Assembly (NCBI GenBank): GCA_001817685.1
Contig: MHIV01000011.1
Span: forward strand, 7,271-14,348
Origin: Candidatus Colwellbacteria bacterium RIFCSPHIGHO2_02_FULL_45_17
GTDB taxonomy: Bacteria > Patescibacteriota > Minisyncoccia > UBA6257 > Colwellbacteraceae
Direction: 5' to 3'
Length of the DNA: 7,078 nucleotides
Positions 1 to 6,045 of this stretch are shown one piece after another (position 1 is the stretch's first letter; the number at the start of each line of letters is the position of its first letter). The notes under the pieces are model-generated. The model was not told the DNA's origin. It ran no database searches and worked only from the letters and a program-made list of their open reading frames with translations. The position numbers were made by a program, and so were the translations under genes.

Positions 1-1
1 T

Positions 2-265
2 CAGGAAGAAATAGGATTCAAAGCAGGAAAACTGGAAAAACTTGCGACATTCGCTCTGGCAGAGCGGTTTAGCGCAACTTACCATTTGGTTCTTGCGAGT
101 AATCTCACTCCGTCGAAGCTGGAGAGCAGTGATAAACACGAGCATCTTCAAGTTGGGAAATTCTCTATCGAGGAAGCGCGCAAGAAAACTAATGCTGGTG
201 AAGGCGGAAAAGTGTACGCGCTTTTGGCCCTCTCTTACCTAGAGAAACCTTTTAAAGGTAGATGA
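2..265 (+). CDS. NUDIX hydrolase, C-terminal part (5' end outside window)
   Basis: This is an open frame of 87 codons entering from the left edge and ending at TGA 263-265. It opens with QEEIGF, which fits the last part of the NUDIX box (REUxEExGU), where the paired glutamates hold the catalytic metal. The downstream pattern resembles ADP-ribose pyrophosphatase-type members: an alternating strand region (TFALAERFSATYHLVLA, visible residues 16-32), an acidic stretch, a short FSIEEA helix (about 54-59) and a final helix ending in ALLALSYLEK. NUDIX enzymes hydrolyse nucleoside diphosphates linked to another group. The substrate cannot be fixed here because the N-terminal half, including the start of the box, is missing. 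The stop overlaps the next gene's ATG as ATGA (262-265), implying co-transcription and translational coupling. The family is fairly sure, the substrate is not. Confidence 0.75.
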   Translation, partial: QEEIGFKAGKLEKLATFALAERFSATYHLVLASNLTPSKLESSDKHEHLQVGKFSIEEARKKTNAGEGGKVYALLALSYLEKPFKGR

Positions 266-1458
266 ACATAAAAAACTTACCCGACTCCCCAGGAGTTTAT
301 TTATTTAAGGGTGCCCGAGGAAAGATTTTATACATTGGAAAAGCTGGGAATTTGAAACGGCGTGTTTCAAGTTATTTCCAGAAATCAGGCGATAACAAGA
401 TCGAGAAGCTTATTTTAGAAGCGAAGAGAATTGATTATATAAAAACAGATACAACGATAGAGGCTCTAATTCTTGAGGCGGAGCTTATTAAGAGATACGA
501 ACCTCCGTTTAATGCGAAAGAGAAAGACGACAAAAGCTTTCTTTATGTAGATATAACCAAGAATAAGTTCCCGCAGGTTATGCTGTCCCGTGGGCGGTCT
601 TTACCGACAACGAATTTATCTAAGCGATATGGTCCATTCACTTCTGCTTCTCAAATTCGCGAGGCTCTGCGCATAATTAGGAGGATCTTTCCATATAGCG
701 TCCATGAGGAGGAAAAAGTTGGAGTTATGAAAAAACCGTGCTTTGACCACCAACTTGGTCTTTGTCCTGGGACATGCGTGGGTTTAGCGGATAGAGGCGA
801 GTACATAAAGGATATCGCTAATATAAAGCTTCTATTCGAAGGAAAGAAAACAAGAATCCTTTCTTCGCTCGAAAAAGATATGAAGCTTGCGAGTAAGGAG
901 CTGAATTTCGAAAGAGCAGAGAAGCTAAAGCGACAGATATTTGCGCTCAAACATATACACGACGTTGCATTAATCGGAGACGACAGAAAATCATTCGCAG
1001 ATACGAGTCACGGTGTGAAGCGTATTGAGGGATATGATATCTCGAATATTTCAGGGGACTCAGCCGTCGGCTCGATGGTCGTCTCTTCTGGCGGCGTGCC
1101 GGACAAGGATGAATATAGAAAGTTTAGAATCAAGACCGTTAGGGGCTCGAACGACGTCGCCATGCTCACAGAGGTGCTCTACAGGCGCTTTAACAACAAA
1201 TGGAGACTACCGGATCTGATTCTCGTTGACGGCGGTAGTGGGCAGGTAAACGCGATTCTCAAGGTATTGCGAGGCAGGAGCTTAAGAATCCCCGTTGTCG
1301 GCCTCGCTAAGGGGCCTACGCGAAAGAAGAATGATGTAATTGGAGAAGTGCCTTCATGGACAAGCCTTAGGGAATTAATTACAGTTCGAGATGAGGCTCA
1401 TCGGTTCGCTATAAGCTATCATAAGAAACTAAGAAGTGATAACTTTGTGAAGAAATAA
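262..1458 (+). CDS. uvrC: UvrC-type excinuclease subunit lacking the C-terminal HhH domain
   Basis: In nucleotide excision repair UvrC cuts the damaged strand on both sides of the lesion after UvrA/UvrB loading. This 398-residue protein has an N-terminal GIY-YIG nuclease (GVY at 11-13, YIG at 24-26, R33/R34, a Glu-rich helix at 67-77, N84), which makes the 3' cut. A Cys-containing region follows (C160, C168, C172), then a UVR helix pair (about 203-230) that contacts UvrB. The RNase H-like domain makes the 5' cut, with D259 (YDIS), D298, D323 (VDGG) and H380 (DEAHRF) in the expected order. UvrC is usually about 600 residues. Here the protein stops 18 residues after H380, so the tandem helix-hairpin-helix DNA-binding domain is absent, with no sequence left before glmS to encode it. 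Where the first cluster cysteine is expected (FPxxxC) there is H148 (FPYSVH). The start is set by the ATGA overlap with the NUDIX gene and by the MNIKNLPDSPGVYLF beginning typical of the family. Confidence 0.9.
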   Translation: MNIKNLPDSPGVYLFKGARGKILYIGKAGNLKRRVSSYFQKSGDNKIEKLILEAKRIDYIKTDTTIEALILEAELIKRYEPPFNAKEKDDKSFLYVDITKNKFPQVMLSRGRSLPTTNLSKRYGPFTSASQIREALRIIRRIFPYSVHEEEKVGVMKKPCFDHQLGLCPGTCVGLADRGEYIKDIANIKLLFEGKKTRILSSLEKDMKLASKELNFERAEKLKRQIFALKHIHDVALIGDDRKSFADTSHGVKRIEGYDISNISGDSAVGSMVVSSGGVPDKDEYRKFRIKTVRGSNDVAMLTEVLYRRFNNKWRLPDLILVDGGSGQVNAILKVLRGRSLRIPVVGLAKGPTRKKNDVIGEVPSWTSLRELITVRDEAHRFAISYHKKLRSDNFVKK

Positions 1459-1460
1459 TT

Positions 1461-3296
1461 ATGTGCGGCATCGTAGCATATCTAGGAAAAGAAAGAGCGG
1501 CTCCAATTTTGATTGACGGGCTCAAAGCATTAGAGTATCGCGGTTATGACTCTGCTGGTATAGCAGTTCTCGAGAAGGACGGAGTTTTTCTAGAACGCGC
1601 TGTGGGTAAAGTCGCGGTTCTTGAGGACAAAGTAGCGAAGCGCGGCGAGAGCGAGGGGAGCGTTGGCATTGCCCACACCAGGTGGGCGACGCACGGCGGC
1701 GTTACCGAGAGAAACGCACACCCGCACAGGGCATGCGGCGGAGCGATTTATTTAGTGCATAACGGAATTATAGAAAACTACAAAGAAATTAAGAGCGAGC
1801 TAAAAAGCAAAGGGCACGAATTTCTTTCTGAAACAGACACCGAAACGATCGCACACCTTATAGAGGATATCAGAAAGGACGTAAGCGTATTGGAGGAAGC
1901 GGTGCGTTTGGCCTTAGGGAAAGTCAGGGGCACGTACGGCATTGCGGTAGTAAGCGAAGATGAACCCGAGAAAATTGTGGCGGCAAGGAACTTCAGCCCG
2001 CTCATCCTAGGCGTTGGAAAGAATGAATTCATAATAGCATCGGATGCAACTCCGATTATGAAATTCACAAATAACGTCATTTACATAAACGATGGGGAAA
2101 TTGTCACCGTAACTCCGTCGGGCTACAGAATCCGAACAATAGGCAATGAAGAGATTTCTCGTGATCCGGAAGTGCTCGACTTAGAGATCGGCATCGTTGA
2201 TAAAGGTAACTATCCGCATTTTTTGCTTAAAGAAATTGACTCTGAGCCGGACGCTGTCAGAGACGCGACGCGTGGAAGGTTGGAAATTGGAAGCGGCAAT
2301 GCCAAACTTGGCGGAATCGAGCGTGTCGAGGATGAGATTGTTCAAGTCAATAGATTGCATATCTGCGCCTGTGGTACAGCATATCTCGCTGGAGCAGTAG
2401 GTGAATACATGATCGAAGAGTACGCTGGTGTTCCAGTAGAGCTTGATCTTGGGTCGGAGTTTCGTTATCGAAAACCAATTTTCGAGGAGAATGATATTTT
2501 CTTAGCAATTTCCCAATCAGGGGAGACTGCTGATACACTTGCTAGCTTGCGTGAAGCAAAGGAGAAAAACGTGCTGACTTTAGGCGTAGTGAATGTCGTT
2601 GGCTCCACAGTTAGCCGTGAGACCGACGCCGGCGTTTATCAGCACGCAGGCCCGGAAATTAGTGTCGCATCGAGCAAAGCGTTTGTTTCGCAGGTTGCCA
2701 TCATGGCATTGCTCACGCTTTTCATGGGAAGAAGGAGAGGGATGTCATTAGTTACGGGCGAGCGTATTGCGAAGGAGTTATCTGCTGTCCCAGCTTTCAT
2801 GGAATCTATTTTGAGACGCAAGGAAGAGATGAAGAAAATCGCGGCAAGATACGCAAGTTACACAAATTTTCTCTTCCTCGGTCGCAAATACAATTATCCG
2901 ATCGCTCTAGAGGGGGCGCTGAAACTTAAGGAAATTTCGTATATTCATGCGGAGGGCTATGCATCCGGAGAAATGAAGCACGGGCCGATTGCTATGATCG
3001 ACGAGAATTTTCCATCTGTTGTGATTGCTCCGCAAGATTCGGTCTACGAGAAAAACATCTCGAATATCCAGGAAATCAAAGCCCGCCGCGGCCCGGTTCT
3101 GGCAATTGCGACTGAAGGTGATAAGGATATTGCGAAGCTTGCCGACGACGTATTCTATATTCCAAAGACGCTCGAGATGTTAACTCCCTTACTGTCGGTA
3201 GTTCCGCTTCACCTTTTTGCGTACTATATTGCCGCCTCTAAGGGCCTAGATGTCGACAAACCGCGCAATCTTGCTAAAAGCGTCACTGTTGAATAA
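1461..3296 (+). CDS. glmS: Glutamine--fructose-6-phosphate aminotransferase (isomerizing)
   Basis: GlmS converts fructose 6-phosphate and glutamine to glucosamine 6-phosphate and glutamate, the committed cytosolic step toward UDP-GlcNAc and peptidoglycan. At 611 residues it is full length (E. coli 609). The N-terminal class II glutaminase domain starts MCGIVAYLG, exposing the nucleophile Cys2 after Met removal. It carries R74 and W75 in HTRWATHGG, the oxyanion pair N101/G102 in VHNG, and D126 in SETDTE. Two SIS sugar-isomerase domains follow, with CGT at 303-305, SQSGET at 351-356, SSKAF at 404-408, the catalytic-type Glu in LKLKEISYIHAE (E491) and H507 in KHGP. The invariant C-terminal tail DKPRNLAKSVTVE supplies K600. 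The start lies 2 nt after the uvrC stop with no clear Shine-Dalgarno, and is fixed because Cys must follow Met. With only 2 nt upstream there is no room for a glmS ribozyme, so control must act on the whole operon or at protein level. Confidence 0.97.
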   Translation: MCGIVAYLGKERAAPILIDGLKALEYRGYDSAGIAVLEKDGVFLERAVGKVAVLEDKVAKRGESEGSVGIAHTRWATHGGVTERNAHPHRACGGAIYLVHNGIIENYKEIKSELKSKGHEFLSETDTETIAHLIEDIRKDVSVLEEAVRLALGKVRGTYGIAVVSEDEPEKIVAARNFSPLILGVGKNEFIIASDATPIMKFTNNVIYINDGEIVTVTPSGYRIRTIGNEEISRDPEVLDLEIGIVDKGNYPHFLLKEIDSEPDAVRDATRGRLEIGSGNAKLGGIERVEDEIVQVNRLHICACGTAYLAGAVGEYMIEEYAGVPVELDLGSEFRYRKPIFEENDIFLAISQSGETADTLASLREAKEKNVLTLGVVNVVGSTVSRETDAGVYQHAGPEISVASSKAFVSQVAIMALLTLFMGRRRGMSLVTGERIAKELSAVPAFMESILRRKEEMKKIAARYASYTNFLFLGRKYNYPIALEGALKLKEISYIHAEGYASGEMKHGPIAMIDENFPSVVIAPQDSVYEKNISNIQEIKARRGPVLAIATEGDKDIAKLADDVFYIPKTLEMLTPLLSVVPLHLFAYYIAASKGLDVDKPRNLAKSVTVE

Positions 3297-4303
3297 TGAA
3301 ACTCTCTGTTGGAATAGTCGGACTTCCGAATGTTGGTAAGTCAACGCTTTTCAAAGCGCTTACAAAAATAGACATAAATATCGCAAACTACCCCTTCGCG
3401 ACAATAGACCCGAATGTTGGGATTGTTACGGTTCCCGATGAACGCGCAGAAAAACTCGCGGAACTAAGTAAATCTAAAGAGAAAATTCCAGCAGTCGTCG
3501 AGTTTTACGATATCGCTGGTCTTGTGAAAGGAGCCAACAAAGGCGAGGGCCTCGGAAATCAATTTTTAAATCACATACGAGAAGTCTCCGTTATTGTGCA
3601 CGTTGTTCGTGCGTTTGAGTCAGCTGACATTATTCATGTTGAAAATAGTGTTGATCCAGTACGCGACATCGAGATTGTTAATACCGAACTCGCACTGAAA
3701 GATATGGAAGTTCTTGAAAAAAGAATAGACAGAGCTGCTCGTGACGCAAAGACGGGAGATAAGGAGAAAAAAAGAGAGTTGGATTTACTTGAAAGTTTAA
3801 AAAACCAGCTCGACTCAGGAGTTCTTATAAATACTTTAGACAAAGACTTATTGGAAGAGCCTGTAGTAAAAGAGCTGGGACTTCTTACTTCCAAGCCTCA
3901 ATTGTTTCTTATAAACGGAAGTGAGAGTGATGTTACAGACGCGCTGAAGAACCAACTCAAGGAATTAAAGAGCGAATACATTGTTGCGGATTTAGCCGAA
4001 GGCGCTGATATAGATGAACTCGTGAGGCGAGCTTATTCGATACTCGGGCTTATTAGTTTCTTTACCACCGGAGAGAAAGAGACTCGCGCGTGGACGATTG
4101 TAAATGGTGCAAAAGCGCCGGAGGCGGCAGGTGTAATACACACTGATTTTGAAGAAAAATTTATTAGAGCAGAGGTTATAAACTGGGAGGAATTACTTAA
4201 AGCTGGCGGATGGAATGAGGCAAAAGGCAAGGGGCTAATAAGGATTGAAGGAAAAGAGTATGTAACTAAAGACGGCGATGTGCTCATAATACGCCATTCC
4301 TAA
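3296..4303 (+). CDS. ychF: Ribosome-binding ATPase YchF (OBG-family P-loop NTPase)
   Basis: YchF/OLA1 proteins are translation-factor-class NTPases that bind ribosomes and prefer ATP to GTP. The 335-residue product is somewhat shorter than E. coli YchF (363). Visible motifs are the P-loop GLPNVGKST (9-17), the switch I region NYPFATIDPN (31-40), and G3 as DIAGLVKGANKGEG (72-85), with a hydrophobic residue (L76) where classical GTPases have catalytic Gln. H114 matches the histidine position important for hydrolysis in E. coli. The G4 motif is NGSE (207-210), of the NxxE type that explains ATP preference, rather than NKxD. A coiled-coil insertion spans about 135-175. The C-terminal TGS domain (about 251-334) contains FFTTGEKETRAW and EAAGVIHTDFE. 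Its ATG overlaps the glmS TAA by one base (TAATG) with no Shine-Dalgarno, so translation is probably coupled. It is the last gene of this operon. Confidence 0.96.
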   Translation: MKLSVGIVGLPNVGKSTLFKALTKIDINIANYPFATIDPNVGIVTVPDERAEKLAELSKSKEKIPAVVEFYDIAGLVKGANKGEGLGNQFLNHIREVSVIVHVVRAFESADIIHVENSVDPVRDIEIVNTELALKDMEVLEKRIDRAARDAKTGDKEKKRELDLLESLKNQLDSGVLINTLDKDLLEEPVVKELGLLTSKPQLFLINGSESDVTDALKNQLKELKSEYIVADLAEGADIDELVRRAYSILGLISFFTTGEKETRAWTIVNGAKAPEAAGVIHTDFEEKFIRAEVINWEELLKAGGWNEAKGKGLIRIEGKEYVTKDGDVLIIRHS

Positions 4304-4317
4304 GGGGCTCGCTCGCA

Positions 4318-4455
4318 TTTATTCTCCGGAACCAGAATATTTTTGTTCCTGCGACAAAAATTTCTTCTCGCTCGGATTACTGGCTCCTTCGGAGACCAAG
4401 CCCAGCAATCCTGCGCGATGTTCCGGAAGAACAAATATTCGCTCACCTTGGTCTC
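4318..4455. other. Highly self-complementary intergenic element
   Basis: The 172-nt gap between ychF and the next gene is packed with inverted repeats read directly from the sequence. An outer imperfect arm pairs 4318-4332 with 4420-4435 (one mismatch, one bulge). Inside are an 8-bp perfect hairpin ATTTTTGT/ACAAAAAT (4339-4346 with 4354-4361), a 4-bp stem 4368-4371 with 4415-4418, and a 9-of-10 stem GGATTaCTGG/CCAGcAATCC (4374-4383 with 4402-4411). That last stem encloses a CTCC-TTC-GGAG hairpin (4384-4394). A competing 9-bp perfect pairing exists between GAGACCAAG (4392-4400) and CTTGGTCTC (4447-4455), just upstream of the -10 box. It may be a dispersed palindromic repeat, a terminator or attenuator region for the glmS-ychF operon, or a structured RNA. 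No U-rich tail of classical type follows any stem. Its function is unknown. Confidence 0.5.
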
Positions 4456-4460
4456 TCCGG

Positions 4461-4476
4461 TGGTATAATGTAAGTA
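4461..4476 (+). promoter_or_regulatory. Extended -10 promoter giving a probable leaderless mRNA
   Basis: TGG directly precedes a perfect TATAAT (4464-4469), forming an extended -10 element. I see no convincing -35 hexamer at 16-18 bp, which extended -10 promoters can tolerate. Six bases separate the box from the ATG at 4476, so transcription should begin at or within a base or two of the start codon. The expected mRNA has no leader and no Shine-Dalgarno. Confidence 0.6.
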
Positions 4477-4898
4477 TGGAGCTTGCTTCGTCGGATGACG
4501 AAAAGATGGCTATAAGGTTTGACCCCGGAGAGGAGGTTGTCAGTGGTCTCATAAGTTTTGCGAAAGACAGCGGCATAGATGCCGCTTTTATCTCCGGCAT
4601 CGGTTCTGCTAGCGAAGTGGAGTTAGGATTTTATAATGCCCTTAAGAAGGAATATCGGAAAACAGTTTTTACCGAACCTCTGGAGGTTTTGGATATGACT
4701 GGAAATTTGGGATTGCTCGATACCGAAATAACCGTACACTTACACGGTTCATTCGGCCGTCCGAATTTTGAGATGTTAGGAGGGCACATACACCGCCTCG
4801 TTGTTAACACGACTGTTGAAGTAATGCTTGATACAATGGGAGGAGAGATGAGAAGGGCGTACGATGAAGAAACCGGTCTTAATATACTCAGCTCATAA
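4476..4898 (+). CDS. PPC/DUF296 domain protein
   Basis: The 140-residue product is a single PPC (plants and prokaryotes conserved, DUF296) domain. Matching features are the RFDPGEEVVSGLISFAK opening (14-30), the ISGIGSASEVELGFYN core (39-54), the GNLGLLDTEITVHLHGSFG strand-turn region (76-94), LGGHIHRLVVNTTVEVML (101-118), and a final ETGL (132-135). H88, H90 and H104 are the conserved histidines that cluster around a metal in solved bacterial and archaeal PPC structures. In plants the domain accompanies AT-hook DNA-binding motifs. Bacterial stand-alone versions are trimers of unsettled function, and no AT-hook is visible here. The ATG at 4476 is favoured over Met11 because the -10 box places the transcript start there and neither ATG has a Shine-Dalgarno. 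Its stop overlaps the next ATG by one base. The molecular role is not inferable from sequence alone. Confidence 0.85.
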   Translation: MELASSDDEKMAIRFDPGEEVVSGLISFAKDSGIDAAFISGIGSASEVELGFYNALKKEYRKTVFTEPLEVLDMTGNLGLLDTEITVHLHGSFGRPNFEMLGGHIHRLVVNTTVEVMLDTMGGEMRRAYDEETGLNILSS

Positions 4899-5128
4899 TG
4901 GAAGGATTTAGAGAAAGCTTAACCGATTTTGTGTCTCCCGCGATCCTCTACGCTATTTATTTTGTAGCGCTTCTTATATTTACCGTTGTGAGCATTGCTC
5001 TTATGTATCACTGGAAGAATTACAATGCGTACTCCTCGATACCGAAGAGGATGATAAGGACGTATTTCTTGGTGTCTGGAGCATTTCTTTTCGCAATGCT
5101 TATTGCAGTTATCGCGTATTCGACATGA
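4898..5128 (+). CDS. Small membrane protein with two transmembrane helices
   Basis: I do not recognise a named family. The 76-residue product has two hydrophobic helices, about residues 13-36 and 55-74. They are joined by a basic loop (H38, K40, K50, R51, R54), so by the positive-inside rule both termini should face outward and the loop the cytoplasm. There is no signal-peptidase motif and no cysteine. The start overlaps the PPC gene stop by one base (TAATG) and its own TGA overlaps the next ATG (ATGA at 5125-5128). It is therefore almost certainly translated as part of a three-gene unit with the PH-domain protein, and could be a membrane partner of it (inference). The clear reading frame between two coupled genes supports it being real despite its size. 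Confidence 0.75.
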   Translation: MEGFRESLTDFVSPAILYAIYFVALLIFTVVSIALMYHWKNYNAYSSIPKRMIRTYFLVSGAFLFAMLIAVIAYST

Positions 5129-5655
5129 TCAACTTAGGAGAAGGAGAAAAAGTAGTGTACGAAGTGAGAAAGCACTGGTATATCTTACTTGTGGAAAGTC
5201 TTGTGACGAGTGCTCTTTTCCTTGTGCCTTGGGTCGTGTTTTTTGGTCTCGACAGTCTCAACGTTGAGCTTTCGAACAAAGAGGGGACTCTTCTCTTCTT
5301 TTTCGCGGTGTTGTGGCTTTTTATGACGTGGATAACATTTATGGTTATCTGGACGAATTACTATCTCGATGTCTGGCTCATAACGACCAAACGGATAATT
5401 GATATTGAACAGTTCAGCCTTTTTAGCAGGGATATGTCGGAGTTTCGGCTCGATAGGATACAGGATGTGACAATCGAAGTTAAGGGCATTTTGCCTACTT
5501 TGCTCCACTTTGGAGACGTTCATGTACAAACTGCCGGCGCCGATAGGGATTTCATCATAAAAGGTGTTCCGAATCCGTATAAATTTCGCGATATCCTTGT
5601 GAAGGAACACGATCGGGCGGCTGCGGAGGTCAGCTCTAAGAGCGGTACCAGATAG
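5125..5655 (+). CDS. Membrane-anchored bacterial PH domain protein (bPH2/YdbS-like)
   Basis: This is a 176-residue protein with a short cytoplasmic N-terminus (GEGEKVVYEVRKHW, 5-18) of the kind that precedes bPH2 domains. Two transmembrane helices follow, about 19-41 and 55-77. A C-terminal bacterial pleckstrin-homology domain (about 79-160) comes next, with the characteristic run YYLDVWLITTKRIIDIEQ (79-96), then RLDRIQDVTIEVKG and LLHFGDVHVQTAG (126-138), and the closing helix PYKFRDILVKE. Such domains are widespread and poorly characterised; some are linked to membrane stress or export of antimicrobial peptides, which should not be assumed here. Its ATG overlaps the preceding TGA, with no Shine-Dalgarno. 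It is the last gene of the unit. An inverted repeat and a new promoter begin at its stop codon. Confidence 0.85.
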   Translation: MINLGEGEKVVYEVRKHWYILLVESLVTSALFLVPWVVFFGLDSLNVELSNKEGTLLFFFAVLWLFMTWITFMVIWTNYYLDVWLITTKRIIDIEQFSLFSRDMSEFRLDRIQDVTIEVKGILPTLLHFGDVHVQTAGADRDFIIKGVPNPYKFRDILVKEHDRAAAEVSSKSGTR

Positions 5656-5680
5656 TTTTGCACAGGCAGGTTCCTGGGTC

Positions 5681-5689
5681 TGGTATAAT
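5681..5689 (+). promoter_or_regulatory. Extended -10 promoter for the 39-residue membrane protein
   Basis: TGGTATAAT (5681-5689) repeats the extended -10 seen at 4461-4469, including the following G. TTGCAC at 5658-5663 resembles a -35 box but is 20 bp away, which is too long to be good. Expected transcription start is near 5696, leaving a leader of about 70 nt. A 7-bp inverted repeat TACCAGA/TCTGGTA (5646-5652 and 5679-5685) overlaps both the upstream stop-codon region and the -10 box. It could be an operator or a weak terminator. Confidence 0.55.
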
Positions 5690-5695
5690 GAATAC

Positions 5696-5764
5696 ATAGA
5701 ATCGGATAGGGATGTTCCCCTATGCGGAAAAGGTCGCCGAAATTGTTAAGTTAGTCTAAAAAAT
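5696..5764 (+). promoter_or_regulatory. Leader with hairpin and possible 15-codon upstream ORF
   Basis: A 6-bp perfect hairpin ATAGGG/CCCTAT (5706-5711 with 5718-5723) lies early in the predicted leader. An ATG in its loop (5712) opens a 15-codon frame, MFPYAEKVAEIVKLV, ending in TAA at 5757-5759, five bases before the ATG at 5765. The main ORF has no Shine-Dalgarno of its own, so reinitiation from this small frame is conceivable. A second ATG at 5722 gives only ten codons. I do not recognise a riboswitch class. Confidence 0.3.
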
Positions 5765-5884
5765 ATGGGTACAATTCAATGGGTAGTTCTAGCGGTAGTC
5801 GTTGTTGCCGTCCTTGTGTTGTGGTTTGTCTCGAAAAAGAAGAAAGGAGGGGGTAAGCCACAAGGAGGAGCTCCAATCCAGTAA
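5765..5884 (+). CDS. Tiny single-pass membrane protein (39 aa)
   Basis: The 39-residue frame starts at 5765, where only AT-rich sequence and no Shine-Dalgarno lies upstream; an in-frame stop at 5747-5749 rules out a longer version. Residues 4-22 form one continuous hydrophobic helix rich in Val and Leu (WVVLAVVVVAVLVLWFV). A four-lysine cluster (24-27) follows, then a flexible Gly/Pro/Gln tail (28-39). The positive charges place the C-terminus in the cytoplasm with the N-terminus outward, without a cleavage site. Support for it being real comes from the promoter upstream, the membrane-protein-like composition, and the strong terminator 24 nt after the stop, which together define a one-gene transcript. 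I cannot name a function. The architecture recalls small helix-plus-basic-tail membrane proteins, but no family assignment is justified. Confidence 0.6.
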   Translation: MGTIQWVVLAVVVVAVLVLWFVSKKKKGGGKPQGGAPIQ

Positions 5885-5907
5885 GCTAGAGGCTAGATAA
5901 ACACTTA

Positions 5908-5935
5908 GTAAAACGCCCCAATCGGGGCGTTTTAC
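5908..5935 (+). terminator. Intrinsic terminator, 12-bp perfect stem
   Basis: GTAAAACGCCCC (5908-5919) pairs perfectly with GGGGCGTTTTAC (5924-5935) around an AATC tetraloop. The GC-rich core next to the loop is followed by TTTT, and the mirrored AAAA on the left side means it could also stop transcription arriving from the other strand. It closes the 39-residue gene's transcript and insulates it from the promoter at 5968. Confidence 0.88.
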
Positions 5936-5967
5936 GGTTCTCCAGGTTTGCGTTTATTAGACTAGGA

Positions 5968-5996
5968 TTGACAAATCGGCGGAAACGGTGTATAAA
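5968..5996 (+). promoter_or_regulatory. Near-consensus sigma70-type promoter
   Basis: TTGACA (5968-5973, perfect -35) and TATAAA (5991-5996, one mismatch) are separated by 17 bp, the optimal spacing. This is the strongest promoter in the window. Transcription should start near 6003, giving a leader of about 43 nt before the ATG at 6046. No operator-like palindrome is obvious, suggesting high constitutive expression (inference). Confidence 0.85.
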
Positions 5997-6036
5997 TAGA
6001 CTACAGGATCAGGATTAGTCAGCTCTTCAACAACCT

Positions 6037-6041
6037 GGAGG
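6037..6041 (+). promoter_or_regulatory. Strong Shine-Dalgarno (GGAGG)
   Basis: GGAGG lies four bases upstream of the ATG at 6046 and fixes that start. It stands out because most starts in this window depend on overlap coupling or lack any recognisable ribosome binding site. Confidence 0.8.
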
Positions 6042-6045
6042 AACG

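Noticed and set aside
1459..1460. glmS ribozyme
   Set aside because: Only 2 nt separate uvrC and glmS, leaving no room for the ribozyme.
4339..4370. Classical rho-independent terminator after ychF
   Set aside because: The 8-bp hairpin is nearly all A-T/T-A in its stem and is followed by TTTCTTCTCG rather than a T run, so it is not convincing as an intrinsic terminator.
4319..4600. 93-codon open frame on the - strand across the structured gap and the PPC start
   Set aside because: It runs from inside the PPC gene into palindromic sequence, has no promoter or Shine-Dalgarno that I can see, and no recognisable domain. Its length is most simply explained by the overlapped gene, though the gap itself may be a repeat.
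5185..5697. 170-codon open frame on the - strand opposite the PH-domain gene
   Set aside because: The + strand encodes a recognisable bPH2 protein with transmembrane helices; the - translation is His/Lys/Arg-rich and resembles no family.
5885..5897. Direct repeat GCTAGA twice
   Set aside because: Six bases twice with a one-base gap is too short to indicate a repeat array or binding site by itself.
5752..5965. Inverted copies of TAGTCTAA / TTAGACTAG flanking the 39-residue gene, as possible mobile-element ends
   Set aside because: Only about 8 bp, not exactly at matching boundaries, with no target duplication or transposase; expected by chance in AT-rich spacers.
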